Assembly: GCA_029582155.1 (NCBI GenBank) | Contig: CM055901.1 | Coordinates: 38,306,616 to 38,370,615, forward strand | DNA from: Panopea generosa | Taxonomy: Eukaryota; Mollusca; Bivalvia; Adapedonta; Hiatellidae | Direction of reading: 5' to 3' | DNA: 64,000 bases | Shown: one piece after another, positions 61,201 through 64,000 of the stretch | Layout of the letters: each line of letters opens with the position of its first letter | How positions within the stretch are numbered: position 1 is the stretch's first letter | The notes under the pieces: model-generated | What the model was told of the DNA's origin: nothing | Databases searched by the model: none | The model's input: only the letters and a program-made list of their open reading frames with translations | Translations under genes and position numbers: made by a program

Positions 61201-61325
61201 ATATTCTCCTAAAACAGGTTGGTCCAAAACAGTGTGAACATCTCTGCTGTGATGATGCAAAAGGACAATGGAGATATACCCGATCTGAGCCTGCGGTTGA
61301 TGGAACGTCATGTGGCACTGGCAAT
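16170..61325 (+). CDS. ADAMTS-like secreted zinc metalloprotease gene, 11 exons, partial at both ends
   Basis: This entry gives the whole gene model; the exons follow separately. Eleven exons join in consistent phase (0-1, 1-0, 0-0, 0-1, 1-0, 0-2, 2-1, 1-2, 2-2, 2-0, 0-0) into 566 codons without a stop. Order by approximate codon: M12B-type propeptide 1-190; furin-type RHKR near 163-166 and RQKR near 235-238; catalytic domain about 240-490 with HEVGH, third His and Asp (HExxHxxGxxHD) and the Met-turn IMS; cysteine-rich disintegrin-like region 500-566. Family knowledge: such enzymes are secreted, furin-activated and cleave extracellular matrix. The post-catalytic region fits ADAMTS better than classic ADAM, but no thrombospondin repeat is visible. 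The start codon, signal peptide and 3' end are missing. Almost every long intron is filled with minisatellite. I do not assign an orthologue. Confidence 0.9.
16276..16821. other. Unique intron segment
   Basis: This is intronic sequence between exon 1 and the next array. I see no gene, RNA or mobile element in it. Confidence 0.5.
16822..30260. repeat. 49-bp minisatellite D, about 274 copies, highly homogeneous
   Basis: The unit contains TCAATGTCAATACCAG, TTATTTGGAGGC and CAGTTAACACGAAGTGTAG. Copies differ at a few recurring positions (GGCAC/GGCGC, TTAACAC/TTCGCAC/TGAACAC, AGGTC/AGATC, TATTTGG/TACTTGG). Spacing is almost always exactly 49 bp. Higher-order repeats are visible: the GCGCAT variant sits at 25695, 25940, 26185, 26528 and 26773 (245 bp apart, once 343 bp), and CCAGGTATTT at 19551, 21070, 21903 and 22295, all multiples of 49. 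A 5-bp duplication (GTTAC) near 25190 is a rare length change. The array lies in the intron between exons 1 and 2. Confidence 0.97.
30261..30946. other. Unique intron segment
   Basis: This is AT-rich intronic sequence between arrays D and E. The short minus-strand open frames (62-66 codons) show no recognisable domain. Confidence 0.5.
30947..31962. repeat. 58-bp minisatellite E, about 17.5 copies
   Basis: The unit is composite: GGGACTGTTCGTTACAATT occurs twice per period, once followed by ATGACGAGTGTACATACACT and once by the next GGGACTG. Copies are nearly identical, varying mainly at TTCGTT/TTTGTT and GACTG/GACAG, so expansion is recent. It lies about 470 bases before exon 2. Confidence 0.95.
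31963..32430. other. Unique intron segment before exon 2
   Basis: I see nothing here beyond the acceptor of exon 2. Confidence 0.5.
32431..32642 (+). CDS. Exon 2, M12B/ADAMTS propeptide
   Basis: The exon lies between the acceptor ACCGTAG and the donor GTAAGTAA and encodes 71 codons starting in phase 1. The segment YHLNLQKFDKKLLHEDFKV has the pattern found near the start of reprolysin propeptides, where a His-Leu-Asn-Leu stretch is followed by charged residues and an FxV motif. It contains no cysteine. It ends in phase 0, which agrees with the exon at 35113. No stop interrupts the frame, and base composition is visibly less AT-rich than the flanking intron. A foldback element begins about 120 bases downstream in the next intron. 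Confidence 0.85.
32766..34359. mobile_element. Foldback/MITE-like DNA element, about 1.6 kb, with long terminal inverted repeats
   Basis: The left end (GAGTGTCAAGTTAGTA, 32766) and the inverted right end (GAGTGTAAAGTTAGTA, ending 34359) match, and similarity continues for about 190 bases with TA-rich indels. Internal sequence is also inverted: ATCGCCGTCT and the CACTGGTGTT segment of the left arm reappear reversed in the right arm. Each arm is itself built of tandem subunits of about 185-205 bp that begin with CCAGTTGGGGATTCG or its complement. No transposase frame is present, so it would be non-autonomous. TCTAGA flanks both ends (32757-32762 and 34365-34370) as a possible but unproven target duplication. 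Confidence 0.75.
33380..33473. repeat. 31-bp direct repeat, three copies, centre of the foldback element
   Basis: ATATTATAAATACATTTAG followed by TAGACTATGGTG is repeated three times with almost no change. It sits between the two arms of the foldback element. Confidence 0.85.
34360..35112. other. Intron segment without recognised features
   Basis: This is AT-rich intron between the foldback element and exon 3. I see no gene in it. Confidence 0.5.
35113..35229 (+). CDS. Exon 3, propeptide
   Basis: This 39-codon exon starts in phase 0 after the acceptor CATATTTTCAG and ends before GTCAGT, a usable but imperfect donor. The translation includes QLHFYHDILSGTLVSVRANN. In ADAM/ADAMTS propeptides the matching place usually reads C-x-Y-x-G followed by a small, Val/Ser-rich strand. 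Here the cysteine position is occupied by another residue. The donor choice keeps phase 0 for the exon at 37691. Reading past it reaches a stop after about ten codons, so the splice is required. Confidence 0.8.
35699..35815. repeat. Short direct repeat, about 45 bp, 2.5 copies
   Basis: TAAGAATACAAACGT, followed by a TTTATTACACG end, is present three times with a few differences. It is intronic. Confidence 0.8.
36271..37690. repeat. 64-bp minisatellite ending in the exon 4 acceptor, about 22 copies
   Basis: The unit contains TGTCACTGTGTTTTACTGTG, ATTTGGTGTTGTAGTAATGG and TACAGCTCTGTTACATTGCAG. The final unit ends CTGTTAAATTGCAG exactly at the start of exon 4, so every unit carries a close copy of that 3' splice site. 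Both the pyrimidine-rich stretch and the AG are repeated, but the exon is not. Variant units with GGAACGTACAGCTG recur in pairs, showing block duplication. Confidence 0.95.
37691..37829 (+). CDS. Exon 4, end of propeptide with furin-type site RHKR
   Basis: The exon starts immediately after the acceptor CTGTTAAATTGCAG and ends before GTAAGTTC, in phase 0 to 1. It encodes a basic stretch ending in R-H-K-R at 37742-37753, a match to the furin consensus R-x-K/R-R used to remove the propeptide of secreted metalloproteases. Following residues are rich in Lys, Asp and aromatic residues and have no assigned domain. The acceptor is the last unit of a 64-bp tandem array that fills the preceding 1.4 kb, so the splice site itself is repetitive. 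Confidence 0.87.
37870..37975. repeat. Dispersed repeat fragment with GTCCGTCCG motif
   Basis: TGTTATCCCTG followed by GTCCGTCCGACCGTCCGTC resembles the segment at about 42945-43005 (GTGTTATCC, GTCCGTCCGCAC). The two copies suggest an old dispersed element of unknown class. Confidence 0.45.
38801..38950 (+). mobile_element. tRNA-derived SINE-like element
   Basis: GGGTTCGGTCCC at 38831-38842 fits a pol III B box. It is followed by CAGTACTGGTTCTAACCAGG, GCGGACT and a tail AATCAAGCTAAAATAAG. From memory this central and tail arrangement is common in molluscan SINEs. The A box is degenerate, so the copy is old. Family name is not assigned. Confidence 0.5.
39311..39416. repeat. Short imperfect repeat of TGTATATACCTGACG type
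   Basis: About six imperfect copies of GTGTATATACCTGACG or GTGTATATACCTGCCTGATG occur in a row within intron 4. Confidence 0.8.
40101..40369 (+). CDS. Exon 5, second furin-type site RQKR and start of catalytic domain
   Basis: The exon follows ATTACTCCAG and precedes the donor GTGAGTAG. It contributes 90 codons in phase 1 to 0. The first half is Ser/Thr-rich with an N-x-S sequon (NNSS). R-Q-K-R at 40232-40243 is a second furin-type site, and directly after it begins a stretch (IEPELLLFCDNAMVKQF) with the pattern that opens ADAM/ADAMTS catalytic domains, usually 'vEtlvVaDxxMvxxhg'. The end (LLEYLLHFWHAV across the splice) matches the first catalytic helix. The open frame extends into the intron for 25 codons, but the strong donor and phase support ending at 40369. 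Confidence 0.87.
40370..41737. other. Intron 5, first part
   Basis: Most is AT-rich. About 41050-41470 shows degenerate coding-like sequence on the minus strand that may belong to the decayed gene described at 41738-44155, but stops interrupt it. Confidence 0.4.
42790..42917. repeat. Small inverted and direct repeat CTTAGTGTAACA
   Basis: The 12-base word CTTAGTGTAACA occurs at 42790-42801 and 42906-42917, and its exact complement at 42848-42859. The first two could form a hairpin. It may be a remnant of a small foldback element. Confidence 0.6.
42945..43005. repeat. Dispersed repeat fragment with GTCCGTCCG motif, second copy
   Basis: GTGTTATCC, then GTTCGTCCGTCCGCAC, resembles the fragment at about 37870-37975. 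Confidence 0.4.
43455..43962. repeat. 15-bp minisatellite, about 33 copies, possibly once coding
   Basis: The unit is CCTACAGTTGTATCC with scattered substitutions and a few 1-2 base indels. Being a multiple of 3 it is open in several frames; on the minus strand it reads as a five-residue Thr-Thr-Val-Gly-(Asp/Glu) repeat that is in line with coding-like sequence on both sides. On the plus strand it gives 185-202 codon frames of VSPTV type that I treat as shadows. Confidence 0.9.
44156..45143. other. Intron 5, AT-rich segment
   Basis: I see no gene, RNA or mobile element here. Confidence 0.5.
45144..45954. repeat. 63-bp minisatellite ending in the exon 6 acceptor, about 13 copies
   Basis: The unit contains ACATCTGGTGATATTCTTCA, CATTTCATTTACACATGTTT and CCAATATTTGTTATCCTTTATTT. 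The last, shortened unit reads AATCCTTTATTTGCAG and forms the acceptor of exon 6; other units have AATCCTTTATTTACA at the same place, which lacks the AG. Block repeats are visible: TCTGATGCT at 45461, 45649 and 45774. Confidence 0.93.
45955..46190 (+). CDS. Exon 6, catalytic domain central strands
   Basis: The exon lies between the acceptor TTTATTTGCAG and the first of eleven GTATGT-type donors. It encodes 78 codons plus two bases. The order of elements fits the reprolysin fold: an IDIKIREIGVF strand, then a helix with Ser-Leu-x-x-W (SLQRWL), then LPLHDIAFLQTG. The last corresponds to the 'hDtAxLlTr' strand of ADAM/ADAMTS enzymes, which precedes the active-site helix. The last 38 bases of the exon and the donor are repeated ten more times in the intron, so the true exon end is ambiguous from sequence. 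The first donor gives the phase (2) that the exon at 47032 needs. Confidence 0.88.
46153..46663. repeat. 47-bp exon-end/donor minisatellite, 11 junction copies
   Basis: The first copy is the last 38 bases of exon 6 (GTTTTACCGCTGCACG to ACAAACAGG) plus the first bases of the intron (GTATGTGTT). Ten further junctions follow at exact 47-base steps: 46238, 46285, 46332, 46379, 46426, 46473, 46520, 46567, 46614 and 46661. Copies are identical except the last, which has AAGCAGG and GTATATG. All three plus-strand frames are open, which creates overlapping frames of 142-307 codons. Confidence 0.97.
46664..47031. other. Rest of intron 6
   Basis: Unique AT-rich intron leading to the acceptor of exon 7; nothing else seen. 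Confidence 0.5.
47032..47138 (+). CDS. Exon 7, catalytic domain with acidic insertion
   Basis: The exon follows the acceptor TGTTCTTCAG and ends at CAG|GTAAC, phase 2 to 1. It supplies about 36 codons between the LLT-type strand and the strand before the zinc site. Two cysteines (NDACRM and DGCVAG) probably pair with catalytic-domain cysteines. Between them is a basic patch and a run of six glutamates (about 47092-47109), which I do not know from typical family members. The end of the exon plus its donor is the first unit of the 36-bp array that follows. Confidence 0.85.
47127..49378. repeat. 36-bp minisatellite seeded at the exon 7 donor, about 60 copies
   Basis: The unit is GGAACAGCAGGTAACACTGA followed by TACACACTGTAACACT. 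The first copy is the end of exon 7 (GGAACAGCAG) and its donor (GTAAC), so most units repeat a CAG|GTAAC junction. Copies diverge more than in the 47-bp array, and beyond about 49200 the array decays to shorter CACTGACAAA units. Because 36 is a multiple of 3, long frames up to 241 codons occur on both strands; these are repeat products. Confidence 0.95.
49379..50807. other. Rest of intron 7, unique
   Basis: AT-rich unique intron. I see no gene or known element; a small duplication of TTTAAACTATATACTGAATAG lies near 50014-50062. Confidence 0.5.
50808..50937 (+). CDS. Exon 8, catalytic zinc-binding motif HEVGH
   Basis: The exon lies between the acceptor GACACAG and the donor GTAAGA, phase 1 to 2. 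It begins GVAYVRGACL, which matches the 'GlAxvgGaC' strand before the active site. It ends with the zinc-binding helix: HEVGH at 50921-50935 contains the two zinc-ligand histidines and the catalytic glutamate. The motif is split, because the remaining G-x-x-H-D lies in the next exon. All catalytic residues in this exon are intact, so an active protease is expected. Confidence 0.93.
51283..51426 (+). CDS. Exon 9, third zinc ligand and Met-turn
   Basis: The exon follows the acceptor TTCGTATTACAG and ends before GTAAGATG, phase 2 to 2. Joined to exon 8 it completes HEVGHLLGAYHDG, the reprolysin consensus HExxHxxGxxHD, with the third zinc His at 51296-51298 and Asp at 51299-51301. The Met-turn methionine of the metzincin clan sits at 51347-51349 (GYIMSYS). 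The exon ends in SPCSIRSFQNFL, equivalent to the FSxCSxxxxxxFL segment that closes the family's catalytic domain. Confidence 0.94.
51620..51749 (+). CDS. Exon 10, end of catalytic domain and start of disintegrin-like region
   Basis: The exon is bounded by GTTCTGCAG and GTGAGTAT, phase 2 to 0. It contains MDRSACL, followed by a Pro-Gly-x-Tyr segment and NEQCRRFTGGPPCE. In ADAMTS proteins the matching linker reads 'lPGxxYsxxxQCxxxFGxxxxxC', which is the main reason I prefer ADAMTS to ADAM. The next intron (about 9.5 kb) is nearly all 68-bp tandem repeat. Confidence 0.9.
51930..51983. repeat. 18-bp direct repeat, three copies
   Basis: TTAGCCAGTGTCCAGAGA is repeated three times without change shortly after exon 10. 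Confidence 0.9.
52041..52262. repeat. 56-bp direct repeat, four copies
   Basis: CTGGGCGACTCCGTAAACAT, TACATCTATAAATCTGAATC and ATTTATACTTAATTTA are repeated four times; the first copy has GGGAGACTCTG and the last lacks about 10 bases. Confidence 0.9.
52270..61185. repeat. 68-bp minisatellite F, about 130 copies
   Basis: The unit contains CTAGATTTGTACTGGGTGTG, GTACCATGTTGTATATAGCT, CAGTTACACTGTATCTCAAT and TGTTTATA. Copies differ by many substitutions and by 2-base TA insertions. Block repeats occur, for example ACCAGGTGTCG at 59471 and 59745 (four units) and TCGGTATAGT at 54561 and 55383 (twelve units). The array fills nearly all of intron 10. Its open frames (60-152 codons) are repeat products. 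Confidence 0.96.
61218..61325 (+). CDS. Exon 11, cysteine-rich disintegrin-like segment
   Basis: This 36-codon exon follows the acceptor CCTAAAACAG and precedes the donor GTAAGTAC, phase 0 to 0. It encodes QCEHLCCDDAKGQW and, after a short linker, PAVDGTSCGTGN, which matches the 'CxxLwC...xxPxxDGTxCGxGkwC' block of ADAMTS proteins. The gene must continue to the right, because the motif is cut before its expected W-C and because a donor is present. The 68-bp array ends only 32 bases upstream, so the branch point probably lies in repeat-derived sequence. Confidence 0.88.
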
Positions 61326-61732
61326 GTAAGTACTAAACACATAGGATTTTGCTTTAGTTTAAACATATTTTATTGCCATATAAACACATGTTACAATATA
61401 TATCATGCATATTAGTTTAATACAATTTAAAGCAAAATGGACTGGCTACAAATTCTCTCAACATTAGATACGGCCATTCCCTTTCAACTATATTTAACAA
61501 TTTTAAAGGTAGTTTAGGTATTTTGAAAGTATATTCATGGCAGGTAAATATAAAAACATAAAGTGTAATTAATGAAGTACATACTATTATACACGCGCAC
61601 TCACGCTAAAAAAGAACACTGTCTATTTGTCTTTTACAAATCTTTATGTATAGCAATGACCACGGTCATCTGGAATGTAACAGACTATGATTAGTTCAAT
61701 TAACACATGTACATAGGAATGTCATAATCTTC
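61326..61732. other. Intron 11 start and possible LTR of the retrotransposon
   Basis: No gene is seen. If the polypurine stretch at 61733-61746 primes plus-strand synthesis, the 3' LTR would lie in this stretch, but I cannot define its outer end. Confidence 0.35.
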
Positions 61733-61848
61733 TATCTCCCTCCAAGTATTTGGAAGCTAAAATACTTCTAAGTTTAGGTGGCTAATACTGAAATTAAACA
61801 TGATAATCAACAACAGAAATTGAATGAAACAAGAATAATCAAATAAGC

Positions 61849-62034
61849 ACAAACTAATGTCCTTTAGGTTATGTGCAAAAGTGGAAGTTAAACACACTGT
61901 CCTGAATTTCGTTAGTTCATATCATAATTCTTATGAAAATAAGAATGTTAACACAAACTAATGTCTCTTAAATTATGTGAAGCAGTTTCAGATAGACACA
62001 ATGTCATGAATATTGTTAGTTCATCTGATAATCT
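61849..62034. repeat. Imperfect tandem duplication of about 104 bp at the 3' end of the retrotransposon
   Basis: ACAAACTAATGTC starts both copies (61849 and 61953), and both continue with similar TTATGTG, CACAATGTC/CACACTGTC and GTTAGTTCAT elements. The right copy overlaps the end of the integrase frame. Confidence 0.75.
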
Positions 62035-62575
62035 GAGTGCCAGGTTGGAGAGCGAGTGACACTGCTGGATCGTCGTTGTCGGTCGCTGGGTGTAAGATCG
62101 GGGTTATGTTCATTATCTGTGACCTTTGTAACTGATGGCCGTGTGGTTAGCGGTTGTCCATAATTCTGGTCAGGTACTGCCCGGTTAAAGGTCAAATGGC
62201 GGCGCTCAAAATGGTTGTTAAGTTTAGATGACGATCTGTCCAGTATTACACTGAGGAGAGACGGTGATGTATACCCCAGTTTATAAGGAACTGTCGTGTA
62301 GCTGTGGCTGGCTGTAAATTCAGGCCCACCATCAGAGGCTAGTTCATCAGGTATGCCAAAGGTGACAAATGTACGTCGTAGGCAAGTTAAGAGCCCAGCT
62401 GCACCATCAGATGATCGTTCAACGATTGGCCAGTTAGAGTATCGGTCGACGACAACCAGGTAATTGATTCCTTTGTAGTGGAAGAAGTCGACACAGACAC
62501 ACTGAAATGGATAGTCTGGTGATATCAATGGATAGGGTGGCGCACTTGGGTTGGAGGGGCCATGTGATTGCAGTG
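62016..62575 (-). pseudogene. Integrase core with internal deletion and unusual tail
   Basis: The DDE-type core begins with VDFFHYKG (first Asp) and continues to a second Asp in SDGGPEFTA. The sequence then jumps directly to a short Ser/Thr/Arg-rich tail. The segment that should hold the catalytic Glu and the C-terminal DNA-binding part is absent, probably a deletion of some 200 codons. A one-base frame change separates this frame from the zinc-finger frame near 62550. The protein could not perform integration. Confidence 0.85.
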
Positions 62576-62620
62576 GTTACATCCGGTTCTGTATGCTGTA
62601 ATGGCAGGAGTAATTCCAGG

Positions 62621-63637
62621 TCAAAATACTGAAGCCTCAGCTCTCGAGATCATAGAGGTAACACATTGGTGAGCAGAATGTAAAGCAGTTAATATGTCAT
62701 GTCGAAGGGATGGAGGTATAACTATACGATCCTTGTATAGTATGACACCACCTACGGTATGGAGGTGGTCCCGAAATTTGAAAAAGGCCCGCAGTGGTAC
62801 AGTGAACGCATGACGAGAGTCGGGTGTACCAGACTCGATAAGGTCAAGTAGTTGGTTCATGCTGTCATCACTTGCTATGGCGATACGGACTCTTTCCCAT
62901 GTCACTGATTTCATTGCGAGCGAGTCAAGTGAAGATGTAGCTGATGCAATAACACACTCCTCTATAGTATAAGTATCTGTTTCAGAAGCACGTATGCCTG
63001 CTAAGAACGTTTTGGAAGGTAGCAGTGTTGCTTGAATCGAAACATATTGATTGATAGCTGCTATGTCATCTGTAAGTGTAAGTTTCTCAGGGTTACCAGC
63101 TGGGAGACGAGAGACACAGTCAGCGGCTCGGTGTTTGACGCCTGGCACGTGAATCATACGGAATCGGTACCTGGGGGTCTTCTCCTTTAAGTTCCTGAGG
63201 CGAGAGTTAGAGATGTGTTCCAGAGACCTGTCACCAAGTATTTTCAATAGAGGTTTGTGGTCAACGGCGATGATGAGATTCTCGCATCCCAAAACGAAAT
63301 AGCTTGCTTTGTCCAGAGCGTCAGCAACTGCCAGGGCTTCGCCTTCAACTGGTGCGTAACGGGATTCAGCAGAATGAGTGAACCTACTGCCCACGAGTGT
63401 GATCTTCCATCCTGTACGGCAGCAAAATGGTTCCTGTTCTGGACATTTGCAGTGTTCTTGAAATAGCCAAAAACCGATGCCAGTCTTGGACCAGTCGGTA
63501 GCAAGACATGTTGGTTTACTGTGGTCAACTATTTTTACACCTTCAATTTCACTTATGAATAATTCAAAAGCATTGTTGAGGTCGTCGTCCCAAACAAAGG
63601 ATATTCCAGGTTTCAAAAATTCCCTGAATGGTAGCAT
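62621..63637 (-). pseudogene. RNase H and integrase zinc-finger region of the Ty3/gypsy element
   Basis: The frame is open for 338 codons. It starts at the RT connection (LPFREFLKPGISF), continues through an RNase H domain (CLATDWSKTGIGFW, with Asp; EGEALAVADAL, with Glu; IIAVDHKPLL, with Asp) and a spacer, and reaches the histidines of the H2C2 integrase finger (LHSAHQ). The frame ends at a TGA in place of an expected Trp codon near 62620; the C-x-x-C half (GCNHCN) follows at about 62560-62580 in the same frame. Length and residues are close to intact family members apart from the breaks. Confidence 0.88.
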
Positions 63638-64000
63638 CTTTTTTGGTTATACTGAAGGCAAAGAACACTTGGTTCACAAGGCCAAACCAGGACCGCACAT
63701 CTGTTAGGTTCTTGGGTGCCGGGAAATTTAGGATAGCACGAATGTATTTCATGCATGGACGGACACTATTTGATGTTATTTCGAATCCAGCAAATTCCAC
63801 AGAGTCTTGTCCAAATACAAATTTTTCAGGGTTCAGTGTGATACCTTGTTGTCCACAGATGTCAAGCCAATGAACAGCTTGAAAGAAGCTTTCCTCTAGG
63901 GAATCAGCCCAGAGAAGGACATCATCTACACATTTAGTTTTGTTTGGTATATCTGCTACAATTTCATCTTACCGTCTGGTGTAGCCGTCACCAGATGCGA
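63564..64000 (-). pseudogene. Reverse transcriptase fragment of the Ty3/gypsy element
   Basis: The C-V-D-D motif (about 63920-63932) is the YxDD-type catalytic box of reverse transcriptase. It is followed by the thumb region with NPEKFVFGQ, FAGFEIT and DVRSWFGLVNQV, which is characteristic of gypsy-type RT. Breaks seen: a TAA in frame at 63969-63971, and a frame change near 63637 where the RT passes into the RNase H frame. The RT fingers lie beyond the window. Confidence 0.88.

Larger units (their letters stand above)
61733..64000 (-). mobile_element. Degenerate Ty3/gypsy LTR retrotransposon, partial, cut by the window edge
   Basis: On the minus strand the order is reverse transcriptase, RNase H, integrase zinc finger, integrase core, then a non-coding 3' part with a purine-rich stretch (GGAGGGAGATAG, 61733-61744 complement) typical of the site before a 3' LTR. 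RT-RNaseH-integrase order is that of Ty3/gypsy. Stops, frameshifts and a deletion within integrase show it is dead. It lies opposite to the host gene in the intron after exon 11. gag and the 5' LTR would lie to the right. Confidence 0.88.

Overview
This is eukaryotic, AT-rich, repeat-dominated genomic DNA. By my count about 44 kb of the 64 kb is tandem repeat, and recognisable host coding exons total only about 1.7 kb. The organism is most likely a mollusc, perhaps a bivalve. That is an inference from the style of the ADAMTS-like metalloprotease, a tRNA-derived SINE-like element and the Ty3/gypsy pol family; no marker gene proves it.

The one clear host gene lies on the + strand. I assembled eleven exons whose splice phases all agree (16170-16275, 32431-32642, 35113-35229, 37691-37829, 40101-40369, 45955-46190, 47032-47138, 50808-50937, 51283-51426, 51620-51749, 61218-61325). 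Joined, they give 566 uninterrupted codons of a secreted ADAMTS-like zinc metalloprotease: a cysteine-free propeptide, two furin-type sites, a reprolysin catalytic domain with HExxHxxGxxHD and a Met-turn, then the cysteine-rich disintegrin-like region. The signal-peptide exon and any thrombospondin repeats lie outside the window or were not found.

Layout: 1-913 unique DNA; 914-8084 a 49-bp array; 8231-15433 a 28/29-bp array; 15463-16200 a 75-bp array running into the first exon; 16822-30260 a second, unrelated 49-bp array of about 274 copies; 30947-31962 a 58-bp array; 32766-34359 a foldback DNA element; 36271-37690 a 64-bp array ending at an exon; 38801-38950 a SINE-like element; about 41.8-44.2 kb a decayed minus-strand reading frame containing a 15-bp coding repeat; 45144-45954 a 63-bp array ending at an exon; 46153-46663 a 47-bp array starting in the end of that exon; 47127-49378 a 36-bp array starting in the end of the next exon; 52270-61185 a 68-bp array; and 61733-64000 a degenerate Ty3/gypsy retrotransposon on the minus strand, cut by the window edge.

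The most interesting observation is that five of these arrays appear to be built from the gene's own splice junctions. The repeat units contain the 3' splice site of the exons at 16170, 37691 and 45955, and the 5' splice site plus exon end of the exons ending at 46190 and 47138. The gene therefore carries many near-identical copies of authentic splice sites directly beside the real ones, and in the 47-bp array the repeat is open in all three frames. Whether this changes splicing cannot be judged from sequence alone.
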